Assembly: GCA_025765615.1 (NCBI GenBank)
Contig: JAIVFJ010000030.1
Span: forward strand, 186,001-250,000
Direction of reading: 5' to 3'
Origin: Zopfochytrium polystomum
Lineage: Eukaryota > Chytridiomycota > Chytridiomycetes > Chytridiales > Chytridiaceae
DNA length: 64,000 nucleotides
Shown: in pieces, positions 36,996 through 48,674 of the stretch
How the letters are laid out: each line of letters opens with the position of its first letter
Position numbering within the stretch: position 1 is the first letter of the stretch
Position numbers and translations under genes: made by a program
Notes under the pieces: generated by a model
The model's database searches: none
Told to the model about the DNA's origin: nothing
Seen by the model: the letters and a program-made list of their open reading frames with translations, nothing else

Positions 36996-39133
36996 CTAGC
37001 GGAAATACGGAAACTCACGGCCATCCTCTGCGTCATTAGCGAATGAATCCTCAACAACACCCAAGTGAAGAATCCGAGAACCGCTGGGGAGCCAACGTTA
37101 CAAATGCCTGTAACTGAAGTCATTTATACCTCTCGCAAACTGGATTGACGCTCTTGCCAATGACGATTCCGTCATCGGGGGCGTAGAAGGTCTTCACGAA
37201 CCCTCCAAAGAGAGAATGTAGGTGAGCGATAGGTTCTCCTTTTCGAACCCAGGTGTATATTTCCGGCACGACAGTGAGAACTCCACCGCCGTCAGCAAAT
37301 ATCCAGAATGAGCGGGAGCAAATGACGGGTTCGAATTCTGGAAGGTCTTTGTTGATACACTCAATGAGAATAAGGCGAGATTTCAAGATAGCCTTTCACC
37401 TGGTTCCATGGGTATCATTTTCAAATGAGCGAGAATATTGCTAACTCCGCTGGTCGGGATTGAGGACGGGCGTTTGTTTAAACATATCATTTTGTAATGG
37501 AACCCACAGTAACGCGTTCTTGATGAATCGTTTTTGAAACCTCGACGGGTCCCCGATCTCCACTGTGATGGCAGCAATCCCAGCGTCCATCGCGGCTCCT
37601 CTGAGACTTCCATCTGGACTCTTGTTATGGACAATAATCTGCGGGTTTTGCAATGATGCCATTTTTCGAGTCCGAGGATCGAGCATGTTGGCGCGAACAT
37701 ACAGAGAATTAACCCGACCACGCGACGCCGTGTGTAGGTCAAGAAGATAAGTGAAGCAACGAACGAGGCGTTCCATTAATAGGTGCGCGTAAACCTGGGG
37801 TGCTGACCCAGAAGACTTTCCCGGAAAGATGCGGTTCAAATCAGTGCCTTCTGAATATCCACGTTGCGAGCGAAGGTAGCCTGGAATATTGGCAACTGGG
37901 ACTGCGACAAGAGTTCCATGAAGGGCCTACGTGCCTTCAGCTCAGCGAAGAACTCGGTGCACCCTACCTTGCAATTGATCTCTCTGAACAAGCGGTGAAC
38001 AAGTGGAATTCCATTTAATTCGTTGCCGTGCTGGTAAAATAAGTTAGCCTGTCAACCCACCATGCACAACTACTCAATACCAGTGCAGCGGTGATTCCCA
38101 CCACAGGTCCCGTTTTGACCCCTTTCGCAACCAGTACAGGAACTTTCATGGGTACGCCAGCTCCATCTTCACCGAGCGCAATCCACATTCGTGAAATCTG
38201 GCCGCCAGGCAAAGCATCCAACGATAGGGTTGTTATAGTGGGTATATCCTGCTGGCACATAGGTTAGTGACCTCGGGTGCTTCCAGGCGGGATTACATCA
38301 TCTGGCAAAAGAGACAGTTCCTGCGTTGGTTCAAGAGAAACTGGCGGTATGCGCTGACGCCAAAGCTTTGAAGAGTCAATACGCACTCCCAGAGCGTCTG
38401 AGTGATAAAACCTTTTTGGCTTCAGCCAGAAGAAGTTCATCCATTTCGGACTTCGCAAATCGGAAGTCCGCGATTACAGCCCACAAGTCGCGAGTGATGC
38501 CAGTGCCCATATGCTTGTCAAACTTCTTCATGATCCTGATTTTTCTATTAGCGTATGCCTGACAGTGACACCATTCATTACTTCTTGAATCCCGCTAAGT
38601 TTGCTTTTGTGAAATCGAGCAGATTTTCCAGATCTGTAATAAGCGCGGAGAGTTCCTCCATCCTATTCGGAATAGATGTGTTAGACAAACTCGAGCGGAT
38701 CAAATCTGACCATTTCTCTTTCTCCTCGTCGCTGACGTTTGGGTTCCAGGGAGAAGAAAGCCGATCGAGACTCTTTGACCCTAATGTTTCCTGGCTTTGG
38801 TACCACTCGTTGACCCGTCTCGCTTCTTCGGACAGCAGGTCGCTAAATGCCTTCGCCGCCTCCACCTTCATTGATTCTCTTTCTCCATCTGGTGCCTCTA
38901 CATTGCGGAAAACGGGTTAGCTTCTGGCGACAAAAGACCACGAGCGGGCCCGCTCACCTTTAACCTTCTCGGCCGAGGACTTCACAGACTTCTTCAGGCC
39001 CTTGACTGCGATCGTGAGAGACGACCGTCAAACAAAGGCAGATAGCGCAATCTGGCATATACAACCCACAATCGAGGTAGTGATCCCGCCAGGCCGGGAT
39101 CGCTCGTAGGAGAAGCTGCTTACTGAACTTCAT
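36996..39133 (-). CDS. SPX domain fused to AstE/AspA-type zinc deacylase
   Basis: Nine introns, mostly 41-50 nt, join one continuous frame of about 540 residues. Residues 1-185 are an SPX domain: MKFSKQLLLRAIPAWRDHYL, then DFKGLKKSVK, AFSDLLSEEARRVNEWYQSQ, and LAGFKKKIRIMKKFDKHMGT, which carries the basic surface helix that binds inositol pyrophosphates. A 25-residue linker follows. Residues 210-525 are a succinylglutamate desuccinylase/aspartoacylase-type domain: GVKTGPVVGITAAL-HGNELNG (zinc ligands H and E), GTLVAVPVANIPGYL, GTDLNRIFPG (substrate N-R), LLDLHTASRG (third zinc ligand H), AAITVEIGDP (likely catalytic E) and a C-terminal beta domain ending SGSRILHLGVVED. All ligands are present. 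A role in deacylating a small molecule or peptide under phosphate control is inference. Separate adjacent genes are unlikely because the linker exons (LWRQRIPPVSLEP and LSLLPDD|DIPTITTLS) splice cleanly, with no stop between domains. Confidence 0.85.
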
Positions 39134-39384
39134 GATGGTCGACAAAGACGAAGAATTTGACTCGAAATCAAATGTGGCGCAGGCGGTCCACGCCCCAAAG
39201 CAGCAGAGGTGTGGCTTGCGGGGGTAGGCTTGGCCCTTCAATGCCCCCCCACCCACCACGAGCACTCGAAATAACATACTCAAATAATTGGGATGTGCGG
39301 AAACAGTAGAGTGGAAAGAGTTGAGGGTGTGAGAGTTCGGCTACTATTACATGACCGCGAAGAACTCTCGGTCTTGACACGGCA
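39134..39384. promoter_or_regulatory. Divergent promoter region, SPX-deacylase / IND1
   Basis: 251 bp between the two start codons. It contains a C-run and A/T-rich stretch near 39240-39290. No phosphate-response motif could be assigned with confidence. Confidence 0.35.
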
Positions 39385-40754
39385 ATGGCAGCATTGGCGT
39401 CGCGCGTGGCTCCCTGCCTTCCTTCTTCGATTCTCTGGTTGCCGCGGGCCAGGACTCTCGCTTCTTTCTCCACTAGAAGCGCACACACCTCCTCTGCAGC
39501 CCCAAATGGTGCAGCGGTGAGTTTGAATATTCAGTGTCAATGATCGCTCCTGAAAATCAACCTCGTACGGTGCGCCTTAGTCCCGACCACCTCAAATCCC
39601 ACGTTCAATGCGTGGCTTGCCGCAGAGAAGAAACATACCCGGCGTCTTCAAAGCCATTGCAGTCTCCTCTGCGAAAGGTGGAGTCGGGAAATCAACTACA
39701 GCAGGTGCAAGATCGCGTAAATTCCATACACATTAATAGCGCTGGTGCTCGATTCGTTAAAACTATCTGTCCGTTCGAAAGCGAATCTCGCTGTTGCCTT
39801 GAACGGAGCGGGTTTCCGCGTAGGTGTGCTCGACGCGGATGTGTTCGGCCCTTCCATACCCATCATGTTCAACCTGCGCGGGAGAGCGGAGGTGAACGAA
39901 AGTGAAGTGCCTACTTACTCAATTCATCTGCGGCGACCTAACAAATCGTTCCAGAGGGAGCATTGGTGCCACGAACGAATTATGGTGTTCAGACCATGTC
40001 CATGGGTTACCTAATCGATGAGGAGGCTCCTGTGGCTTGGCGCGGGCTCATGGTTGAGTATCGAAAATAACTTCGGGCATCTTTCCCCCTGATTCCGTTT
40101 TCCGTGCTTCATTCCTCACGCTCTGGGTTCTGTTATTCTAGGTGATGAAAGCCATACAACAGCTTCTTTTTGATGTTCAATGGAGCAGCTTGGATATACT
40201 CGTAATCGACCTCCCCCCCGGAACAGGAGACACACAGCTTTCAATTTCCCAGCTGGTGCATTTGGATGGTACTATTGATGAATGCGTTTCATGCTTTCTT
40301 TGGGCGCAACGGCCCCACTAAAGAGAACTGGCAACACTACAAAGGGGCGATCATCGTGTCCACTCCGCAAGATATCGCTCTGGCAGACGCCAAAAAAGGG
40401 CTGCGCATGTTTGAGAAAGTGAATGTTCCGGTGAGTGTTTGATTTTGACTGCTCAGTACTGAGTAGTTTTATGGAACTTTGAAGATACTAGGGCTCGTTC
40501 AGAATATGAGCTTTTTTTGCTGCCCTAATTGCGGACACCAGTCGTCAATCTTCACTGGAAGAGGGGGTATGGCTGCAGCCGCGAAATCTTCCGGTGTGGA
40601 GGTGTTGGCTGATGTGCCGCTGGATGCCGAGGTCTGCACGAGCGCTGATCTCGGCAGGCCCATAGTTATTTCACACCCAACGAGTGTTCACGCTGGTATT
40701 TACAAGGCGTTGGCGACAAAAGTTGCAGCGATGCTGGGGCTCAATACAAAGTAG
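39385..40754 (+). CDS. IND1: Mitochondrial iron-sulfur P-loop protein IND1/NUBPL
   Basis: The N-terminus [20 protein letters not shown], rich in R, S and A, is a typical mitochondrial presequence. The Mrp/Nbp35 core follows: [31 protein letters not shown] (deviant Walker A), [70 protein letters not shown] and, after introns, [20 protein letters not shown], in which the C-x2-C (CPNC) holds the bridging 4Fe-4S cluster. It ends [18 protein letters not shown]1 delivers Fe-S clusters to respiratory complex I, which suggests that this fungus keeps complex I. Five or more introns are present; those at 39705-39781 and 39908-39958 are phase-consistent. Its stop is only 5 bp from the CBP3 stop, another respiratory assembly factor. 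Confidence 0.92.
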
Positions 40755-40759
40755 CGCTC

Positions 40760-41796
40760 TTATATTTTGAAAGGCGCTTGTGGGGACCTCAACAAATCCG
40801 ACTCGTCCAAGTGCTGCATTTGCATGTGAATATACTCCACCAGCTCCTGCAGAGACTGTGCCGAGGCGTCCCCTCCCAAATAAACATTCCTGTTATGCAA
40901 AGTGAAAGAGAATAAGAGCTCAGTCGCTCAAACGCACGAACATTTACCGCCACAATGCCGCAGCCAATACGGCATCACCCAATACGAGTCCCTCGTCATA
41001 CGCCAAAGTTTGGCCATAGTACGAGCTCAAGAGATCCGTCACGATTTTATTGAGATTGTGCTTGACCTAGCCATGCATTGAAATGAAATGAGAAATGCAA
41101 GACAGGCTGACCGAGCCGGGACTTACCCCTGACTTGGACAATCGAAGCTCGACGTCGACCCACAACAAATTAAACATTTCCTGGCGAAGTTCATTGCCTG
41201 GGGCGCCCAATGCACGAAGCTTTGCGCTGCACAGCCAAAGGTGAATAACCGTGATGTTGAACCATGTTTGGAAGTTGTCCGGTAAATTGAATCCTGAAAG
41301 ATACAGCCCAGTGGTTACAGGAAGGGTGAGAAGGAGATCGGCATTAGTCGAACTCACGCTGGACGAGGTTATTTTCTTCATTGTATTGCCGAGAACACGC
41401 CTCATATGCGAGTTGTGCGTTGTCCAGCCCTTCCATCTTGCTTTTAAGGAATTTGAATGGGTTCGTGACGATGCCAACGACATCAGAAAAGTTTGCCTGC
41501 ATGACGGAGTTGCATATTCCACAATACCAGTAATTGGAAAGAATGGGCCGTGGGAGAGAAGGTTCAGCATATCATTGCTGTTTGAATTGCCAGCTACAGC
41601 ATCTAACCCTGCTGTCAATGGTCGCCAGTCTCTGCGTAGCCGAATATCCTGGGCGCCGATCATGGATGAATGGTTGAGGCGAACCGTGGGCGACGAATGC
41701 CGAGGAAGGACGACAACGGGTGAGGCGCCGCACGAAGGGAGCCAGTCGGGTGGGGGTTAACTGCGGGGGCATTGTTGGCGCGCGCGCGAATCGCAT
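40760..41796 (-). CDS. CBP3: Ubiquinol-cytochrome c reductase assembly factor CBP3/UQCC1
   Basis: The predicted start MRFARAPTMPPQLTPTRLAP is arginine-rich with no acidic residues, fitting a mitochondrial presequence. The Ubiq_cyt_C_chap domain follows: NLPDNFQTWFNITVIHLWLC, AKLRALGAPGNELRQEMFNL, LWVDVELRL, and after introns HNLNKIVTDLLSSYYGQTLA, YDEGLVLGDAVLAAALWR and NVYLGGDASAQSLQELVEYI. CBP3 with CBP6 binds newly made cytochrome b at the mitoribosome exit and starts complex III assembly. The C-terminal YDEG.LVLGDAVLAAALWRN block is highly diagnostic. The frame between the presequence exon and the domain (around 41600) crosses one or two introns that were not exactly placed. It faces RTT109 head-to-head and IND1 tail-to-tail. 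Confidence 0.88.
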
Positions 41797-42178
41797 GTCA
41801 GACAAGTGCCCGATCCGCTTTCTCAGATCGTCTTTTCTTTCTTTCCGAGAGGAGGCTTGGAAGGAAAGTCCAGCACACTTGCCATCGCATCGAATCCAAG
41901 CCCTTCCCTGTTTAATCCCCCGCCCCCCCAAGTACGGAAGGTCTCGTTCAATACCATGATCGACAACGATTAGGACATTGTCGTAGCGGCAATATTGCAT
42001 GGGTGAAGATGAGGGCAAAGAGGCTTGGCCTAATCCGATTGTTCGGCTAAAGACCTTTTTCATACGCGGTATATAAACATTAATTACAATATAATGAACT
42101 TGGACTGGTGACAGATCTAGCTTCCTCGTAAGACCCATCTCTGCAAGCATTGTGACTGTATGGACACCTTAGCCCACC
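41797..42178. promoter_or_regulatory. Divergent promoter region, CBP3 / RTT109
   Basis: 382 bp separating two start codons. It contains a C-run (41920-41930) and AT-rich DNA near 42070-42100 (ATAAACATTAATTACAATAT). An ORF extension of CBP3 through it is open by chance. No other gene seen. Confidence 0.35.
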
Positions 42179-43618
42179 TTGAAACTCCCCAGCTCCACTG
42201 TTGCCCCTTCGCCTGAACCAGGTTCAAGCGTCTGTAAACTGACGATGACTGACGGTGCTTGGGTCGACGTCCACACGCTGCACCGACTTTCCACCGAACC
42301 CAACACCGTCCCGGCCATCTTTGCGGCCGGTCCGTTCAGTGATGTAAACGACGATGGTACTCCGCGCCCTTTTCATACAACCCGACGCGACCACCTTCTG
42401 CTGATCTCGGCAAGGTCCTCTACTTCAACCATCACTGCGGCCAGCAGCAGAAGCGGGGACAACGTTAGCCATGCCACCCCCGTTGAGCTGCTTACTCATG
42501 GCATTCACGTAATTGAGTTCACGGCCACCGACCACAGTGGAAGTGGCGATGCCCGCAGCAGGTGGATTTACGTCGGAAAGATGGATTCGACAGGAGCAGG
42601 CGTATCCACCCCGTCGGCGCCAAGGCTTCGGTCGATCCTCGTGTCCTTCCTGCAAGGTTTATCCGCTGAAGGAACAGCTTTTCCTGCCGAATCCTCAACT
42701 CGTGAAATAGCGTCATGTCCCAGACCGATCGCTCTCGAGAGCGAGAGCGGGGAAGTTGGCGTGCAAGTCCATGTCCATGTGTTCGCGCGCGCCCAGCCTG
42801 AGTACCTGTTCCCGAAATCCAGCCAAAACGCGGCGAAACGAGTGCTATCGGACCGTCAGCTACTAAGGTGGTGGATGGCGACGCTCAACGCGGTGGGCAG
42901 CCGCCCGCTGAGGGGAACACCGAACGGTTCAGCGGCAGTTTCGCCAGCTGCACTGACGATTTCTCGTTCTGCTTGCAGCTGGTTTGTCCCAGGTGAATCC
43001 GAGGCATCGCTCACGTCACTGCGTCTCTCAGTGGACGGCACTTCTGATCGGCCCAGCGAAGGAACGTGCAAATGGTCCTGGGGTCTTGCAGTCGAGGGGA
43101 GCCTCTCCGCTCGTGAGACAATTCCCTTGTTTGAGGACGATGCGAAGAAAAAGGGCATCGCCATGCTGGAGCCAAATGATTCTGTCTCGCAGCTAATGGA
43201 AGTTATGGCTATAGCGGGGGAGTGCTCAACCGGAAAACTGGTTGGCTTATTTCACCTGACCATGAAGCATTCCGGGACGCTTTCCGTAGAGGCAAGTTCA
43301 GGCGTCTCACAGAAAGAGTTCAATGCTGTAATCGATCTGTTGCTTTCTCTAAACTTCGCCGATAACTGCAAAACGCGAGAATCGACCCAAGACGTACTGT
43401 TGAAACTGAGCACAATCGGATCGGGCTATGTTAATTCCAACATTGGAAGGGAACAACTCGGTTCCGACAGTCTACTGGAATTAGAAACAATGAAAAAAAG
43501 TGCGAATGCTGCGCCCCGATCAACTTCACCGGTGAACAACCTGCAGTCTCTTGTGAAGAGGAAGAGGCCGGCTCAGAATGGAGCTGGTGCCACGAACACA
43601 AGGCTGAAAACTGAATAG
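42179..43618 (+). CDS. RTT109: Histone acetyltransferase RTT109 (KAT11)
   Basis: A single-exon gene of 479 codons. The KAT11 fold is shown by SRWIYVGKMDSTGAG, then RLRSILVSFLQGLSAEG, VQVHVHVFARAQPEYLFPKS, AAKRVLSDRQLLRWWMATL (the RTT109 signature), and WSWGLAVEGSLSARETIPLF followed by EDDAKKKG. It ends in a basic tail, LVKRKRPAQNGAG, a likely nuclear signal. RTT109 acetylates H3K56 and, with Vps75, H3K9/K27 on newly made histones during replication, using Asf1 as cofactor; it is related in fold to p300. An acetyl-CoA-site tryptophan pair (WW) is visible. The lack of introns contrasts with its intron-rich neighbours. The start at 42179 precedes a short serine/proline leader; the domain proper may begin near MTDGAWVDV at 42245. 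It is tail-to-tail with a KDM5-type demethylase. Confidence 0.9.
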   Translation: MKLPSSTVAPSPEPGSSVCKLTMTDGAWVDVHTLHRLSTEPNTVPAIFAAGPFSDVNDDGTPRPFHTTRRDHLLLISARSSTSTITAASSRSGDNVSHATPVELLTHGIHVIEFTATDHSGSGDARSRWIYVGKMDSTGAGVSTPSAPRLRSILVSFLQGLSAEGTAFPAESSTREIASCPRPIALESESGEVGVQVHVHVFARAQPEYLFPKSSQNAAKRVLSDRQLLRWWMATLNAVGSRPLRGTPNGSAAVSPAALTISRSACSWFVPGESEASLTSLRLSVDGTSDRPSEGTCKWSWGLAVEGSLSARETIPLFEDDAKKKGIAMLEPNDSVSQLMEVMAIAGECSTGKLVGLFHLTMKHSGTLSVEASSGVSQKEFNAVIDLLLSLNFADNCKTRESTQDVLLKLSTIGSGYVNSNIGREQLGSDSLLELETMKKSANAAPRSTSPVNNLQSLVKRKRPAQNGAGATNTRLKTE

Positions 43619-43657
43619 CAATAAATAAAAAACCGAAAACCGCACCAGTCGAATAGT

Positions 43658-46600
43658 TTATTCGGACTTCAATTTTTTGGCAGCAACTGCATTATCCCCA
43701 CTTTCCTCTGCGCCCCGCTTTTCACCTTCGACGGCTGTCGAGTCTCGCCGATGAAGTTTTAACTTGATTTTTCTGGGCGCCGCTGTTTCATCTTTCAAAC
43801 TAGTCTGTTTAGAAAGAGGTGCGGCGGTGTCGGTGGGATTCTTTGAACATTCAGCGCAAGTATATGTGGTTAGCGCTTCGACTTGTCCGACGCACTTCAT
43901 GTGAAACGAGGCATGACATCGGTGGCATTCAACTCCAGGCCGGGAAGCATCACAAAGAGCGCCACACAGACACCGTGCCTCGCCGGAAGCACGGCGAGAT
44001 TTATCTCGCTGAGCCGGCATAAGCTCCAAAACTCGTCTCCTTAAGCAGGACACAACATCATCGTTTAAAGCAATAGGATAACCTTCTATTGCTCGCAGTA
44101 GGTCTCTCAAAGTAGACAGATTCTGCGAAGTCGAAGGGTTTGATAGGACGTCTTGAATGTGGTTGTGTAAGTTTGCAATGTCGGATCGCAAGATATCCAA
44201 TGATTTTGTTTCGTCGACTTCAAATGCGAAGGAGGAGGACTCCGCGAAGAGGTTGCTGAGGACGTCCAGGGGTACTTTCTTAAATATATTGGAGTGCATT
44301 ACAGCAGGATCGCATATGGGACAGACAAACTCGGATTGACACTTTGCTTCATTTTTGGTCATCCGAAGGCATCTGTGATGGTACCACTCGTTGCAAATGT
44401 CGCAGAGGATCTGCAGGGAGGAAATATTCAGGCTTGAAGTGGCAGAAAGAGACGGTTACAGACCATTCCGCCGTCTTCCCCCGTTCTACAAAAGCAATGG
44501 AAACTCCCGGTGAGAGAGCCCTGGCAAATCTTCGCTTGACGTGATAATTCCATTAAAACTTCCCAGAAAGCTCTTTGCGATTGCCGACCGACAAGTCGAC
44601 TTGGAGCCTTGGAAAGCCAATCCTCGATGCGCTCTGTCTCACGTTTCACACGTATCGCCTCGTCGACTCGTATTGGAATATTTAGGGTCTCCAATGCCGC
44701 AATGAACGAATACGCGTCTGTTAGGTTTAGTTTGAGTGAATGCCCGTCTTCGCGAAGAAGCTGACGTCCACGATCTATCAGACTTCGAGCCGTTTGAACT
44801 CCTGCTTCAAGTTTTTTATACAGCTCGTCCACAACGGGGCAATCGTTGACCCGATCGATTAGCGCCACGGCATCTGCAAAACTTATTCCCTTTTGCTTAA
44901 GCAGTGCAATAGCCTCTAACTTCCAACTTGGCGAAAAATAAATAGTAAATCAGATTTCATCCGTCGCTTCAATCACTTACGTGTCTCCTTTCGCTTTCTT
45001 CTTTTTCAGTTCCGCCATCGTTTGCGCCTTGCGCTTTTTCAGCCCAACGAGCAAAGTCATTGCAGGGTCTGGCACTGCACCCTGGGATCGTCCACTGAAA
45101 ACAGCCTGTACCACGGTTTCGTGGTCAACTTTCGGATCCTGAACGATACTTTGGGCTTTTTCGATCCACCGCAAGTCGTATATCGCATCCTCAATCAATT
45201 TTCGTTCAGGAACGTCAAACGCCTCAGAGCTCAGCGCAGTCAGCTCGACCAGCAGAGCCTCCGCGGTTAATTCGTCAGACGACTGCAATATGGACTGCAC
45301 CCTTCGTCGAATGAGTGCAAGTTTCTCATATTCAGATCTCAATGCAGACAGCTCGGGCGTGTCGAAAGGAAGTTCGTTCGCCTCTGACAGAAGGTCGACT
45401 ATTGCGCTTACATTCAGCACTTGGGGTTTCGCCATCGTAGATCCGTTTACTGAGTCCAGATCCGAGGGATTGCCACCATTTTCGACGACGGCAAGGAGAG
45501 ATTTCGCGCGAGCGACCCAATCACGAGCAGTGCTGACGAAACTTCGAAGTGAGGCTGCTTCGGGAATGAAGCAAGGGATTTGATCGGCCTCCAAAAGCAG
45601 ACTCTCTAAAACGTGGAGCGATGGGCGGCGATTTTCCAGCATAACGGATGTGTAGCGATTGAGCCAGTCAACAGGGCGATTAGCGGATCGCGATACCTTT
45701 GCGGCTATTTCTTCAAGCTGCAAGTCCGTATATCGAACGCGGAACACCAGCTTTGCCGGTTCACACTTGCAAATAGAAAGGAGCTATGCCAAATGAAAAA
45801 AATTTCAGTATTTAGCCATACATCCTGGTGATTGAGGGACGTACCGACTCTGAGTGATCGAAGCATACGGCGATACGTTCTGAGCAATGCAAATAAAGAG
45901 CACTGCAGTGCAAAAAGAATTTGCAAACAGAGCAGAATACATCATTTCGAGGTGTCCATATTTCTTCCGTTATATAGCCCGCGTACTTCTCTCTCAGTAT
46001 TGTGCGCCCTTTCTTCTCTCTCGCAACAAGATCGTCTATGCCAGCTTTCAGCCTGCGCAATTCAACGATGAGAGAACCACTCTGCGACAGATAAGACCTG
46101 ATCGACTCACCATATAGCTGTTTTGATGCTGGTGTCTTTGGTGGAAGTTGCGATAAGTAGCTCGTCTTGTGAAAAGACAGGCTTTTTGTGAAATCTGTGA
46201 TATCGCTCAATGCAGCTCAATCCATATGGAAGCCAGTCGGGCAACGCGAAATTGACTGCCTCATTCAGGTTAAACTAGCGAATGCATTCGGTTAGGCACA
46301 AGATGACAAGAAGACCGCCGGCCATACTCCTTGATTGAATCCTGCATGATACGCTCGCGGGAACGTTATAACAAATTCGCCAGCGTGTTGATCCAAGGCA
46401 CAAACATCTACAAGGTTTTCCTTCAAATAACCGGGTGATATCGTTGTGGTCAAATGAAAGAGGAGATCCGGATTGGTTCGAAACAGCTCGGGAAAGCGCT
46501 TTTTCATAGCTGCTTCAAACTTGTTGGCATCGGATGCGGGGACCCCATACCATGTCTTGGTGTCACCCCAATGCTGATAGTTTACGGAGTAGGTGTAATG

Positions 46601-48361
46601 ATCCTCGGTATGCCAGCAGAATGTTGAAAAAGTCATTCCAACGTACAGCCAAGGGATAGTCATTCCCGATATGTCGTTACGAATATGACAAAAAAGAGAG
46701 GATGGTAGATGGGGCATGTTGTTCAGATTCCAGGCACAGGTTGAGTATGGATTAAGGGGGTCCTTTTCCACAACCGGAAATCCGCTGGAAGAGCGAAGAC
46801 GAGCGTCAATAAGTTGGAGCGAAGGAGTTAGCCGCACCTTCCGTGATGCGAAGAGTGCAAATCTGCACCATATTCGACTTCAACATTTTCAAATGGGCTT
46901 TCCACAACCCTCCAAAACTCCTTCTCCATATCGTCTTCCGTGATTACTAGCCTGCCGTCAGTGTCTCTTGGCAGTTTTGTGGAAAACCACGCCTCCTTGA
47001 AGGCATCCGACATTTTTTGAAACTGTGGGAGGCTTCGCATTTCTCCCTCTTCAAAGCCGAAGTCGTCTCCGTACGTCTTCAGGCAATCGGCGCAAGTCCA
47101 CTCTGAAAATGAGAGAGGTGGATTTGCTGCTTTAAGACATGCAACATGAAAAATTTCATCGCAGAGATCGCAAACAATAGTTGCTGTAAGGGCATCGTAC
47201 CCACAGGCAGCGCACTGACACAAAATCGTTAATGGGCTTCGGTCCTCTTTGAGATCCATTCTCACCAGTTTGTGTTTCATTTCGCTTGATTCGATATGGG
47301 CGGGGTCCTGACAGGTGGATGATGTCCCTCGAGTTTCTAACGCTGTCATGCGAGTCATGCGTCCAGAAGGATTGACTAGTTCTCTGTGGGCGTACTGCCT
47401 CTCCGTCTTCATTTTTCCATTCGCCCTAACGAACTCTTCGTAAGGAAGGATCCACTTGAGAAAAGCCTGCCGGCATGTATACGAGGCAGACGTGCAGTTT
47501 TTATCAGCTCCAATGGCACGACCAACTTCAAACCATTTCTTGTTTGCCGTGACCTGAATAATGTAGACCCGTGCGGGGTTACCAAAAGCTGCATCTTGTG
47601 GATCTCTTCACCTTTTGATACCCGCCCCTGGCAAGCACCTCCTTTTTCAGTTTATGTAGATCAAGCGGTTTTTTGTCAAGCATAGGGGCCCGATTGAAGG
47701 GAGTACCCATCTGCTGATGAAACCGCTCCAGTTGATCGAGGTAATTGACCACTGTGCGAGTTGAACCTTCCATGGAGTTCAGTCTTTGTATCCTGGTCTC
47801 AAAGCGGAAAGTCTGCAGAAATGGGAATGGTGTCAAAATGGTGGAGCTTAATGACCGGTGCGTTCCCACTCCCCATGACCACTGACCCGAAAAATGATTC
47901 GGGTGATGGCATCGTACCTGAGAGTCCAGAGCAAATGGCGGATTCCAACTCTCCGGCGGAACAATCTTACATAAACCGAATTCTTCGGCGTTCGGTCTTA
48001 TGGACTCAATGTATTTTAGAGGATCTTTCCACTCCGCAGCGGTTGGGCGGAATGTGGGTGCAGTCTTGAGGCCCCAGAGACGGGTGCTGGTGCGGTCCTT
48101 AAAGGGGTCATAGTTGGTTGGCCAGTATTTTGCCGGCGATGTGGATTTTATATCGAGAGCGTCAGAGTGCTTCAAAGACCGACCCGCCGAGCGTTTCGTG
48201 AGTTGCGCATACTGCTGGAGGGACTGTTGACCGGAGGAATTACTGGTGGAGGGCGGAGATGGCGTTGAGAGCTCTGATTTGTTTGGAATATTGCTCAGCG
48301 CCGACTCCGGTTGCGATGGGGAGGCTGCGCAGGCTGTTAGCTGCGCCTGGCTGTCGGCCAT
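43658..48361 (-). CDS. KDM5/JARID1-type H3K4 demethylase (Jhd2/Lid2-like)
   Basis: A long multi-exon gene with the complete KDM5 domain order. Jmj[21 protein letters not shown], near 48000. [24 protein letters not shown] then [16 protein letters not shown], near 47600-47780. PHD1: [20 protein letters not shown], near 47200. JmjC: 46320-46740, with [20 protein letters not shown] and HAGFNQG supplying the Fe(II) ligands His-Glu...His. A C5HC2 zinc finger lies near 45830-45960 ([18 protein letters not shown]), a PLU-1-like helical region at 44430-45750, and a C-terminal PHD near 43830-44000 ([20 protein letters not shown]). The family removes methyl groups from H3K4me3/me2 with 2-oxoglutarate and O2, repressing transcription. 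The start is [20 protein letters not shown] at 48361. All catalytic residues seen are conserved. Confidence 0.92.
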
Positions 48362-48674
48362 TTGATGTCTTCTCTGTGTGTGATTGGTTGCGGTTTCTTT
48401 CTTTTCTCCCTTCCACCCACGAGGAAAAAAAAAAATATAAAAATAAAAAAATAAAAAAAAAGATAGTGAGTATTCACGAAGAGTGGCTCGCGCCTGAGGA
48501 AACTCTGGAGAGTGCAGAGTAGAGCGGGCGAACCAGGTAGCTCGACCGTCTTGATCGACGAGAGGTGGTGCGTTGGGGGAGGGAGAGCACAGACAGACTG
48601 TTGGAAAGCGAGGATAGATAGCGAGCTGGATAGACAGAGAGACAAAGCCGCCAAAAGCAAGCAAAAAGTCGCCC
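48362..48674. promoter_or_regulatory. Divergent promoter with A-rich tract
   Basis: 313 bp between two start codons. It contains an A-rich, T-interrupted tract of about 38 bp (48425-48462), the sort of nucleosome-poor sequence common in fungal promoters. No TATA in canonical form. Confidence 0.45.

Noticed and set aside
42425..42716. Short minus-strand frames within RTT109
   Set aside because: They are shadows of the single-exon RTT109 frame without family similarity.
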